The position numbers were made by a program, and so were the translations under genes. From positions 6,660,921 through 6,706,489 of the forward strand of contig CM012954.1 of the NCBI GenBank assembly GCA_000181795.3: a DNA stretch of 45,569 bases, given 5' to 3'. Within the stretch, counting starts at the first letter, position 1. Every line of letters starts with the position of its first letter. The notes below the pieces were generated by a model. The model ran no database searches. It was not told the DNA's origin and saw nothing but the letters and a program-made list of their open reading frames with translations. The DNA comes from Trichinella spiralis. Lineage: Eukaryota > Nematoda > Enoplea > Trichinellida > Trichinellidae. Below, in pieces: positions 9,644 to 22,164 of the stretch.

Positions 9644-12600
9644 GCTTCTGCAGCGGGGCTACCTCGATTGGCAGTGATCAGTTGTAGGAAATTGGGAAAA
9701 ATGACGCTCAGCCGGTGGTGCAAGTTGAAAGCTCCTGAAATAGAATTGTCAACTCGTTGACCGAAATTCAGTGTCCGCTTAGCAAAGCGCGTCGGTTTTT
9801 TCTTCTCTGCCCGCCGCGTCGGCTTGTTGGCTAGTTTTTCGCCACTTTGGCGCCGGGGCGCCGACGGCGCCACCACGCCCCTGGGCTTCATCATGCCAGG
9901 CGCACGTCCTTTCCAACCCATTTGCTGTGTCGATGTGCCGCCTTGAGCGAGACAAGTGCCAGTGAAAAAATCATCTCACGGCTTTGTGGCTGTACGTATG
10001 TGTATGCGTGTGGGTCAATACGTGTGTTCTTTCTTCCCATTCTGCAACTGCAACTATACTTACCCCAAGCTGCCAGTAGCATCAATACGAGATATTTGTG
10101 CTGTTCGCCAGAATCATCATCATTAACTATTAACTGTTCTACTAGCAGATATTATTAGTATTATTTTGGCTGGTTATTATTTAGACGTATTTATTTGTTA
10201 GTTGTTTTTCTTTGTATTTTCACCATTCCCCTTTATATAATGGCGAGTGATCTGTTTTCAACGGGGCAAGTAGAGCGATCGTGGAACGTGAAAATCACTG
10301 GGCCGGAAACTCGCCTATTTAGAAAACAAGTGAAACAATTGATGATAATCCGGCGGCTTATTTTCTTCAACTCGTTCACGTACTTGAACGAACTTTATCT
10401 GACCATGTGAGAATGGAAAAAATCTGGACTTGATGTTGTTTAAACGACATAACGGCCTGTACGATCGACCATGTAGATGTCGAGGTCGTCGTCGTCACTG
10501 CCACACCCGGTGAAACTTATTCACCCCAATCTTGCATACATACATACATACATACATACACTGGGTTTTCGAAGGTCGTAGTTTTAAAGAGGCACGTGTC
10601 TGTTAACCCCAAAATTAACCCCTCAAAATTTGTTTTTTTTTCAATTTTTTTTACATCTTGATATTATTAACCAACTTTTGTTGTTTTTGCATTTTATTCT
10701 TCTGTTGTTGTTTGCACACAAATTTCTTTCATTTAATATTCTCTCTTTCATTTCGCATTCGCTCATTTCTCCAGTCTACTTAGCCCAAATTTTGACAAAG
10801 CCCCACCAGACAACAAGACTTCATTCCATTCATCTTTTTCAACTTTTCACTTTATTATTAATCAACGTAAATCTCCCAATTATTACAACTCCAAACTTGC
10901 CGATTGTTGAATATGAATTTTCAAACTGACCGAATTTTTCTTTGACATTAGAAATTTTGTTGCATAATAATAATAATAATAATAATAATGAACTTGATCG
11001 TTTATTTTACTTTAATTTAAAAATTTAATTTAAAAAAATTTTCATTTTACCGGTAAATGAACAATTAAAACATACATTCCAATTCAAAAAACAAAAATTG
11101 AATGTTCATTTTTTCACACTGTGCAATTTGATTTTCATGAGCAAATTGACTTATTTATTTATTGCACATGATGTTTATAATTTTGTTCGTGTATTTTAAA
11201 ACTTGGTTGTGTATATTAATTTTCAAAATTAACCATATACGCGTATGATAATCTGTGATTACTTTTTATTAAATAGGATAATAGTACTTGTTTTATAGTT
11301 TGCCATTGATCATTGATTCATTGATTGATCGATTGATTCATTCATTCATTCATTCTATTCATTCATTATTTCAATGAATGAATAGATTTTCATTTTCAAT
11401 TTAAATAAATTTTTAAAATTAACATTTCAACGAGATGAAATGTGTTGTGCTTATTTATTATTTTCACTTTCTTACAGTTTTAATCAGAACGGCACAAAAG
11501 AACACAAACACGTTCTGTTTTTGTTATCTGTTGGTGCGCGCAGCAACATGAATGATGACGAAAACGTCAAGTGAAGTTTTTCAAACCAGGTTAAAGTGTA
11601 GTATTTTTGGAAAATCCACTTTATCAATAATTAATTGCAATATATTTTCATTGTGAAAAGTGAAAATATGGTTTAAATCAGAACTTGCATTCATAACTTC
11701 GAGAGATGATGAACAGAAGAATTTCGATGCTTCCGTTTTTGTTCTTGATTTCTGATCCGGTAAACGTGGCCGTTTACGGGATAATTCTGTGCACAAATTC
11801 CTGAAAAGGAATTTCAATTTTCGACACATTCAACGAATGCATTCACACTGCCCACGCAGTGCGTGACAAAGCTTCAATTTCGTTTTCAACCTTTTTTGAA
11901 CATTCTTTACCCAAATTACAGTAATCATTGTTAATTCAACTCGTTGGAAGTGTAAAACTCGTTTCTAACAAACTATTATATTTGTTTAGGGTTTTGTTTA
12001 CAAAAATGAAAAACAAAAATTTTTTCTTTTTCATTTTTTTATTCACAATTACTAGAAGATGGGAGAAAAAGTTGTTCTGAGAAAAATTGTTCGTACATTT
12101 GAAAAGATGTTTACTGTAGATGTGTGTTTTTACTTGATCGAAAGAATTGGAATGAAAAATCAATTACGTCAGGAACTTGTTATTAATGAAAGAAAGTTAT
12201 TGTTTTTTCTTTCTTTTGAATTAACGTGCAACAGTGACGTCATTGATTAAAACTGACCAATTTTATTAAACGTTGCATAAATCGTCAAAATAGGCACTTC
12301 AGATGTGTGTTTCAAAGTGAAACACGCTCATTCTCAAGGATAGATAATAATAATAATTCAGGCCACAATAAATAGGACATCGATGCACTCTGCTCAATGG
12401 AAATAATTCTATCAACAGTGTATCAGTTACAAAGAAGTAAAGACAGCTTTAAAACAATGTTATTATCAAATGTTGAACACAAAAAGCAACAGTTGTATAA
12501 AAGAAAAAAAATATCCATCCGCAATCTATCTATCTATCTGTATATTGTAGAGGATAGAAATATTTCGCAATGTAACAAATAATGTTAACACTTAATTGTT

Positions 12601-14182
12601 CATACGGACAAAATTTGTTGAAATAAAAATTTGAATAACATTGTTGTTGTTGTCATTGTTCGATTTCAAATATCTATTCTGTTTGATATTACGAATATTG
12701 AATGTCGAAACTATTTGTTGATCATTATCTTTTGCTAAGAGTATTTTGAAATTTCATCACAACAAAAAAAAGTAATTGAATTAAACAACAACTTTGATTT
12801 TGTCGATAATTGATTTCATTTCAATTGATTGTAAAATTTGAATTTGGTAAATTTTACATGATTTAAATTTCAATTGAATTATAAAATTTCCATTTTCTTT
12901 TTCAATCCGTCACTGCTGCTGAACAACAATGAACTGAAAAGTGAACGTTGTGATTGCGAAATCACAAACGGACAAATCGGCGACAAATATGCAAATTTCC
13001 AATCATTACGGCGACGCTTTTCTTATCAGAATTGTTGTTATAAAACCGACTGCGCCTTGCCAATCCTGCCATTGTGCGGAATATATTCGTTTCTCTGTAA
13101 ACACAACAACAAGCGGATATATTTTTTGTACGTATTTGGGCAAAATTTTCACTTTTCTTGAAATGTTCAATTTTCAAATCTGACGGTAAAAAGAAAAATA
13201 TTCAAATTCAACTTTCCACTGGAACTCAGCCATCACAACGCTTCATCAAAAAACGGTAAGTAAACTTTACACTGTTATTTAATTGAGCATGCAAAACTGC
13301 GTTGAAGTTAATCATTTGTCCGTCATCGTTGAATTCAGTTGTTCCCATGTTCAATTGTAATTCATTTCTACAAAGAAAAGTCATATTTGTGTCTAAACGA
13401 CGACAGTATATTTATTACACGGTTGTAGTTTTGGTCGGGGATGAAAAATCGTTCAACCACATCAAATTAACATATTTTCACTTGAGATATCATTCGCTTT
13501 GTTGTTGTTGTTGTTGTTGAAAATTGTTTATTATTGTCGTCCTTGCAACTTTGTCAGACAACAAGTCATGCTTGAATCATTTTGTACATTATTGTTTTCA
13601 CCCAAAGTGAACCTGTTTCATTCTCAGTAAATTAGCAAACGATTTAAATTCAGATCATTTTGTAAAAAGTTGCCTTCTAACTGTCATTCCGATGACCGGA
13701 TGCAAATTTCAGCGTTTTTCATTCTACAAAATTTTGAATCGGTTACAGTAATTTTACAATGTGAATTATTGGATTGTTTTTTCCCCTAACAGATCAGCGT
13801 ATGCAACGACCACAGCACGATCTTCTGTAGATAAAGTAGACGATTGGAAAACGCGCGGCGTTCACTTTTTTAAGTTGAGATATGCATATGCAAAATAATT
13901 AATCACAAGCTATTCTTTATTACAAAAAGGAACACTTTCAATTCAATTTAACGGTACGCTTTTCACCGCAATTTACAATGCATAAAACAGAAATGCTTTT
14001 CTTGTTGAACAATTTCTCCATATTATTTGCAAATTTGTCTCTCAATGTTTCCAACATAATTAACCTATACAAAATTCGTAACAAAAGTACAAAATCCCGT
14101 AATTTTCTATTCAAAAAATGACCACTGTTTCAATCAGGCGGGATGTACAATAATCGAACATTGTACCCATCACAATACGTTT
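9640..14182. repeat. Copy 1 of a 4.5 kb near-identical segment (ends at the assembly gap)
   Basis: This segment matches 14442-18966 base for base except for scattered substitutions and small indels, such as an extra AAT unit run and TACA repeat differences. It begins at the start codon region of the Cys-repeat gene and ends exactly at the N gap. Its last 160 nt show about nine single-base insertions relative to copy 2, mostly in homopolymers. It holds the Cys-repeat gene's upstream region, including a GC-rich patch (9780-9900), and AT-rich DNA with microsatellites ((CATA)n near 10540, (AAT)n near 10967, (ATTC)n near 11335). No gene is recognised in it. The copies are probably one genomic locus. 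Confidence 0.9.
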
Positions 14183-14441
14183 NNNNNNNNNNNNNNNNNN
14201 NNNNNNNNNNNNNNNNNNNNNNNNNNNNNNNNNNNNNNNNNNNNNNNNNNNNNNNNNNNNNNNNNNNNNNNNNNNNNNNNNNNNNNNNNNNNNNNNNNNN
14301 NNNNNNNNNNNNNNNNNNNNNNNNNNNNNNNNNNNNNNNNNNNNNNNNNNNNNNNNNNNNNNNNNNNNNNNNNNNNNNNNNNNNNNNNNNNNNNNNNNNN
14401 NNNNNNNNNNNNNNNNNNNNNNNNNNNNNNNNNNNNNNNNN
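14183..14441. other. Assembly gap (259 N)
   Basis: A run of 259 N joins two contigs. The non-round size suggests an estimate from read pairs rather than a default spacer. Open frames reported across it are meaningless. Confidence 1.
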
Positions 14442-15761
14442 GCATGCTTTTGCAAGCGGGGCTACTCGATTGGCAGGGATCAGTGGTAGGAATTGGGAAA
14501 AATGACGGCTCAGCCGGTTGTGCAAGTGGAAAGCTCTGAAGTAGAATTGTCAACTCGTTGACCGAAATTCAGTGTCCGCTTAGCAAAGCGCGTCGGTTTT
14601 TCTTCTCTGCCCGCCGCGTCGGCTTGTTGGTTAGTTTTTCGCCACTTTGGCGCCGGGGCGCCGACGGCGCCACCACGCCCCCTGGGCTTCATCATGCCAG
14701 GCGCACGTCCTTTCCAACCCATTTGCTGTGTCGATGTGCCGCCTTGAGCGAGACAAGTGCCAGTGAAAAAATCATCTCACGGCTTTGTGGCTGTACGTAT
14801 GTGTATGCGTGTGGGTCAATACGTGTGTTCTTTCTTCCCATTCTGCAACTGCAACTATACTTACCCCAAGCTGCCAGTAGCATCAATACGAGATATTTGT
14901 GCTGTTCGCCAGAATCATCATCATTAACTATTAACTGTTCTACTAGCAGATATTATTAGTATTATTTTGGCTAGTTATTATTTAGATGTATTTATTTGTT
15001 AGTTGTTTTTCTTTGTATTTTCACCATTCCCCTTTATATAATGGCGAGTGATCTGTTTTCAACGGGGCAAGTAGAGCGATCGTGGAACGTGAAAATCACT
15101 GGGCCGGAAACTCGCCTATTTAGAAAACAAGTGAAACAATTGATGATAATCCGGCGGCTTATTTTCTTCAACTCGTTCACGTACTTGAACGAACTTTATC
15201 TGACCATGTGAGAATGGAAAAAATCTGGACTTGATGTTGTTTAAACGACATAACGGCCTGTACGATCGACCATGTAGATGTCGAGGTCGTCGTCGTCACT
15301 GCCACACCCGGTGAAACTTATTCACCCCAATCTTGCATACATACATACATACATACACTGGGTTTTCGAAGGTCGTAGTTTTAAAGAGGCACGTGTCTGT
15401 TAACCCCAAAATTAACCCCTCAAAATTTGTTTTTTTTTTCAATTTTTTTTACATCTTGATATTATTAACCAACTTTTGTTGTTTTTGCATTTTATTCTTC
15501 TGTTGTTGTTTGCACACAAATTTCTTTCATTTAATATTCTCTCTTTCATTTCGCATTCGCTCATTTCTCCAGTCTACTTAGCCCAAATTTTGACAAAGCC
15601 CCACCAGACAACAAGACTTCATTCCATTCATCTTTTTCAACTTTTCACTTTATTATTAATCAACGTAAATCTCCCAATTATTACAACTCCAAACTTGCCG
15701 ATTGTTGAATATGAATTTTCAAACTGACCGAATTTTTCTTTGACATTAGAAATTTTGTTGC

Positions 15762-15795
<34 letters not shown>

Positions 15796-18700
15796 ACTTG
15801 ATCGTTTATTTTACTTTAATTTAAAAATTTAATTTAAAAAAATTTTCATTTTACCGGTAAATGAACAATTAAAACATACATTCCAATTCAAAAAACAAAA
15901 ATTGAATGTTCATTTTTTCACACTGTGCAATTTGATTTTCATGAGCAAATTGATTTATTTATTGCACATGATGTTTATAATTTTGTTCGTGTATTTTAAA
16001 ACTTGGTTGTGTATATTAATTTTCAAAATTAACCATATACGCGTATGATAATCTGTGATTACTTTTTATTAAATAGGATAATAGTACTTGTTTTATAGTT
16101 TGCCATTGATCATTGATTCATTGATTGATCGATTGATTCATTCATTCATTCATTCTATTCATTCATTATTTCAATGAATGAATAGATTTTCATTTTCAAT
16201 TTAAATAAATTTTTAAAATTAACATTTCAACGAGATGAAATGTGTTGTGCTTATTTATTATTTTCACTTTCTTACAGTTTTAATCAGAACGGCACAAAAG
16301 AACACAAACACGTTCTGTTTTTGTTATCTGTTGGTGCGCGCAGCAACATGAATGATGACGAAAACGTCAAGTGAAGTTTTCAAACCAGGTTAAAGTGTAG
16401 TATTTTTGGAAAATCCACTTTATCAATAATTAATTGCAATATATTTTTCATTGTGAAAAGTGAAAATATGGTTTAAATCAGAACTTGCATTCATAACTTC
16501 GAGAGATGATGAACAGAAGAATTTCGATGCTTCCGTTTTTGTTCTTGATTTCTGATCCGGTAAACGTGGCCGTTTACGGGATAATTCTGTGCACAAATTC
16601 CTGAAAAGGAATTTCAATTTTCGACACATTCAACGAATGCATTCACACTGCCCACGCAGTGCGTGACAAAGCTTCAATTTAGTTTTCAACCTTTTTTGAA
16701 CATTCTTTACCCAAATTACAGTAATCATTGTTAATTCAACTCGTTGGAAGTGTAAAACTCGTTTCTAACAAACTATTATATTTGTTTAGGGTTTTGTTTA
16801 CAAAAATGAAAAACAAAAATTTTTTCTTTTTCATTTTTTTTATTCACAATTACCAGAAGATGGGAGAAAAAGTTGTTCTGAGAAAAATTGTTCGTACATT
16901 TGAAAAGATGTTTACTGTAGATGTGTGTTTTTACTTGATCGAAAGAATTGGAATGAAAAATCAATTACGTCAGGAACTTGTTATTAATGAAAGAAAGTTA
17001 TTGTTTTTTCTTTCTTTTGAATTAACGTGCAACAGTGACGTCATTGATTAAAACTGACCAATTTTATTAAACGTTGCATAAATCGTCAAAATAGGCACTT
17101 CAGATGTGTGTTTCAAAGTGAAACACGCTCATTCTCAAGGATAGATAATAATAATAATTCAGGCCACAATAAATGGGACATCGATGCACTCTGCTCAATG
17201 GAAATAATTCTATCAACAGTGTATCAGTTACAAAGAAGTAAAGACAGCTTTAAAACAATGTTATTATCAAATGTTGAACACAAAAAGCAACAGTTGTATA
17301 AAAGAAAAAAAATATCCATCCGCAATCTATCTATCTATCTGTATATTGTAGAGGATAGAAATATTTCGCAATGTAACAAATAATGTTAACACTTAATTGT
17401 TCATACGGGCAAAATTTGTTGAAATAAAAATTTGAATAACATTGTTGTTGTTGTTCGATTTCAAATATCTACTCTATTTGATATTACGAATATTGAATGT
17501 CGAAACTATTTGTTGATCATTATCTTTTGCTAAGAGTATTTTGAAATTTCATCACAACAAAAAAAGCAATTGAATTAAACAACAACTTTGATTTTGTCGA
17601 TAATTGATTTCATTTCAATTGATTGTAAAATTTGAATTTGGTAAATTTTACATGATTTAAATTTCAATTGAATTATAAAATTTCCATTTTCTTTTTCAAT
17701 CCGTCACTGCTGCTGAACAACAATGAACAGAAAAGTGAACGTTGTGATTGTGAAATCACAAACGGACAAATCGGCGACAAATATGCAAATTTCCAATCAT
17801 TACGGCGACGCTTTTCTTATCAGAATTGTTGTTATAAAACCGACTGCGCCTTGCCAATCCTGCCATTGTGCGGAATATATTCGTTTCTCTGTAAACACAA
17901 CAACAAGCGGATATATTTTTTGTACGTATTTGGGCAAAATTTTCACTTTTCTTGAAATGTTCAATTTTCAAATCTGACGGTAAAAAGAAAAATATTCAAA
18001 TTCGACTTTCCACTGGAACTCAGCCATCACAACGCTTCATCAAAAAACGGTAAGTAAACTTTACACTGTTATTTAATTGAGCATGCAAAACTGCGTTGAA
18101 GTTAATCATTTGCTCGTCATCGTTGAATTCAGTTGTTCCCATGTTCAATTGTAATTCGTTTCTACAAAGAAAAGTCATATTTGTGTCTAAACGACGACAG
18201 TATATTTATTACACGGTTGTAGTTTTGGTCGGGGATGAAAAATCGTTCAACCACATCAAATTAACATATTTTCACTTGAGATATCATTCGCTTTGTTGTT
18301 GTTGTTGTTGTTGAAAATTGTTTATTATTGTCGTCCTTGCAACTTTGTCAGACAACAAGTCATGCTTGAATCATTTTGTACATTATTGTTTTCACCCAAA
18401 GTGAACCTGTTTCATTCTCAGTAAATTAGCAAACGATTTAAATTCAGATCATTTTGTAAAAAGTTGCCTTCTAACTGTCATTCCGATGACCGGATGCAAA
18501 TTTCAGCGTTTTTCATTCTACAAAATTTTGAATCGGTTACAGTAATTTTACAATGTGAATTATTGGATTGTTTTTTCCCCTAACAGATCAGCGTATGCAA
18601 CGACCACAGCACGATCTTCTGTAGATAAAGTAGACGATTGGAAAACGCGCGGCGTTCACTTTTTTAAGTTGAGATATGCATATGCAAAATAATTAATCAC

Positions 18701-18966
18701 AAGCTATTCTTTATTACAAAAAGGAACACTTTCAATTCAATTTAACGGTACGCTTTTCACCGCAATTTACAATGCATAAAACAGAAATGCTTTTCTTGTT
18801 GAACAATTTCTCCATATTATTTGCAAATTGTCTCTCAATGTTCCAACATATTAACCTATACAAAATTCGTAACAAAGTACAAAATCCAGTAATTTCTATT
18901 CAAAAATGACCACTGTTCAATCAGGCGGGATGTACAATATCGAACATTGTACCATCAGATACGTTT
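14442..18966. repeat. Copy 2 of the 4.5 kb near-identical segment (starts at the assembly gap)
   Basis: This starts at the first base after the gap and matches 9640-14182. Its first 120 nt differ from copy 1 by many one-base indels and mismatches, then identity becomes nearly perfect. It includes the start codon region of the Cys-repeat gene but none of the rest, so it could not encode that protein. Beyond 18966 the sequence continues into unique DNA. The pattern fits two overlapping contigs that were not merged. Confidence 0.9.
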
Positions 18967-21900
18967 GTATTTGTTTCGCGTATAAATTACTTAAAAAAAT
19001 AAAATCCCATATTTGTGCATTTTCATTTTTTTAAACTTGTACAAAAACTGAAATATGTGATTTAAAGAGATTTACCGTAATGTTGATAATGAGGTTTGAT
19101 TTTTTTGTAAAAGCGTAAATTTCATTTCACTTCATCTTACACAATGTTTTGCATATATTTGTTTGCTTATGAGCGAAAATTTGTAAATACAAATTTTTTT
19201 CTTACTTAAATTGTTATTTTTTATAATATACGGTGATAATATTTAAGATTCTTGTTCGTGAATGCAGGAATGGTTTTTTGTTCATTTCATCACCATTTTA
19301 TCTGTTTTCTGAAAAATAGTTCGAACGTAGATTAAAACTACACTTGAAATCTGAATATCTGAAAGGAATTGGAACTTTAATAGGATCAAAATTATCTGTG
19401 ATGTTGAATTGATGTTTGTTAAAAGTGATATCTTCAATGAAAAACAGACAAACAAACAAACAAATTGGCTATTTTAAATTAAATTATCATCAGCAAATGC
19501 ATGAGCTATGTGGTATTGTTTGTTTGTTTTTTTTTCTTTGAATTGTTCGAATATAATTTTTGGTTAATAATTACTGATTGAAGTGAACTTTTCGATATTT
19601 TTCATAATATTGAATTAAAATTTTGCCCTACTGAGCAACTTGTGATCAATTGCAAATTATTAAGACAAGCAAAGCAAGATTGGCTGAACTGAAACGTACT
19701 GAATTAATTACATGAATGATAATGAATAGATTAAATTACGTCATATTTATTATTAGATATTGCATTTTACTATTCTTTATGTTCGACTGAGTGCTGCTCA
19801 CCATTGCCGAATCATTTTAAGTAAATATTAAAAAATGCAAAGCGAGATATGAATTTTTAAAATTAAATTTTTTTTCATTTTACTCAATTTGACATTTAAA
19901 TAAGCATTTCACGAAAGCCTAAAATTTCACACAACGTAGAAATATTCCATGACTAAACGTGATACTGGTAAACGATGCAAAAATTAGGTCTAAGTTGGAA
20001 AAAACACTCCACTACCATTGTGCAGTATAGTAACTGACAAAGTAGTCTGTAGTGGATTTAATGGACCATAAGCTGCTGTCTCGACTAATTTCATACCGTT
20101 TTCCAGTTGGCTGCTTAATGTGTCCTTGCAAAATGAGTGAACTGTAGTTGAGAATAGTGAATTTCAAAAAATGCAGTGTCATTGGCACACAACACGCTCA
20201 CGGCGTTAACGTTTTTCATTCCAACCCGGGCAAAAGTTTGGTCTAGAAAAAAAAACAGCAATGGGGCAAATTGCGTTGTGATGCATAAAGGAATAAACAG
20301 TTCAACAGTGTGAAGTTCTGGTAAAATTGGCTGTGTCCAAGCACAACATGACTGCTCGTTACGATTATCCGCTTGGTCGATGCTCGATGGCTTGGCCAGC
20401 AGGTGGAACAATGAAAACCCACCAGTGTCCTGTTGACGTGTGGAGAATTTAAATTGTCCCTTCAAAAGGTGCTAAGACAACTTTTTCGTTGGCCATTTAT
20501 AATTTTTCTCTTCTATTTAATCGACCAAGTTGAAGCATGCCAGGAAAAAAATAGAAAATTATAATAATTTTTAACTTTAAAATCTATTCAAGCGAATATC
20601 ATCAGCAATCTGGACCTGTCGTTTAAATTTTCCCTGATAATTTTATTCTCAATTTTTTTGTATTTTATTGTATTTTATTTTTTCTGATCCATTTCTCCAT
20701 TATTTCTTTCATCACTGCGCAAAAGTTGAATTTTTATTTTATAAAAATTTCAAACAACACAATAAATAACTCAAACTTCGATAAACTATCAAAAAATAAC
20801 TTTATTGGGATATGTATTTGTCTTTTTTTAAATCACCGTTTATTTATTTATTTAGTTTGTAAGCGTTTATTAATTTCAATCGTAAAAAATTTTGCATTAT
20901 CTGCAGCGGCAAAGAAATTTATTGATTACTTTTCATTGGTATAAAGCTTTAAATTATTTAACACTGAAGAAGATTGTTTTATTTCTGCAAAACAATTTTA
21001 AATTATGCACACATATTAGATTAGTTTGTTTTGAACGTTTTTTTGTTGAATTTTTCTTTGTATTTAATATTATTTTAAGTTTCACAAAATTATTTGTGTA
21101 CTCGTAAAAAATCTACTACAGTATGATGATTTCACATGATAAATTCATTTCAACAATGCATTATCACGTAATTATTTCCTGTCTGTTACTGCTAATGTTT
21201 TGTTGTACAAATGTTTGTTTTTACATTGATGAAAATTTCCAAAATGATAAAACATATGCATAATGAAGAAAAATTTACCAACCGTACCCGATGCTTATTA
21301 CATTTTCGCGTAATCTCCCCGAAATATAAGTGTTTTTTCACCGTAAAAGAATGAATTTAGCAACTTTTTAATTTGTTGTGTAAAAATGAAATTGGTATCA
21401 TTCTAGAATAATAATTTGTTTTGTTTGTGATTTTGTGTATTTGTGCTTGGATTATAAAACAAATTGAATGAACTGAAGATTTTTGCAGTCTTGTGAAAGC
21501 TACTTCTTAATCTTGATTGAACTGATAAGTATTTTTGGCAACTGTCACGATTGGTTGGTTCATTTCACTGTTGAAGCAATTGTTTTGAATAAAGGGTACG
21601 CATTGCATAATTGTGGTTTGCACTTTGGGCGGCAAAGGGCGGTCGATGATCAGTGTGCTGCAGTTTCGTTTTTTTTCCTAACATGAATCAGCTAAGTTAA
21701 ATATTACCCCCTGCTGGATAATTGGCTTGTTTGTGGCGCAAAGTCGCCCTGACCTGATAGATAGCTGACCAGTACAAATGTTCCCTGACGACACCGTTGT
21801 TCCACTTAATCTTGACACGTTTCCATTGAATTTTACAAAGCCGACTGATCATGGTGCCAATCGGATTACGCGTGGCCGCTGACAGCTGGCGTTGCTTTTC

Positions 21901-22164
21901 GCTGGCGAAGGCCTAGGCTAGGCGTTCTCCTTGGCCCGGATTACGGTAGTGATCCTCCGTTAGACAAAATAGACCCTCCTTCTGTCACTTCTACTTGTCC
22001 TTGGTGTATAGAAGTCAAAAAGCTGAAATTGCAATCATTTAGCTCAACACCAATCCATTCATCTTTTACTTATTCACAAATGACAATGTTGCAGATTATA
22101 TAGTTTTAAAAAAATTGTGCAAAGATAACTAGTCAAATGCATGATAAGTTTCCAAACTGCAGTT
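18967..22164. other. Intergenic DNA downstream of the Fezf gene
   Basis: AT-rich sequence with no recognised gene. One minus-strand open frame of 116 codons (20465-20115) has no family resemblance and no supporting splice or promoter context. The right end holds a GC-rich island, listed separately, and the Fezf 3' UTR. Confidence 0.6.
21700..21965. promoter_or_regulatory. GC-rich island 3' of Fezf with paired GGATTA sites
   Basis: About 260 nt of balanced base composition stands out from AT-rich surroundings, just beyond the 3' end of the Fezf gene. It contains two GGATTA cores (21863-21868 and 21938-21943), the site type bound by Otx/Bicoid-class homeodomains, and CTGACCAGT near 21767. There is no convincing open frame. 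Enhancer function is an inference from composition and motifs. Confidence 0.3.

Noticed and set aside
14111-14553. Open frames across the gap
   Set aside because: They are mostly unknown bases from the N run.
20115-20465. 116-codon minus-strand frame
   Set aside because: No family resemblance, no repeat or splice support, and no clear promoter; likely chance.
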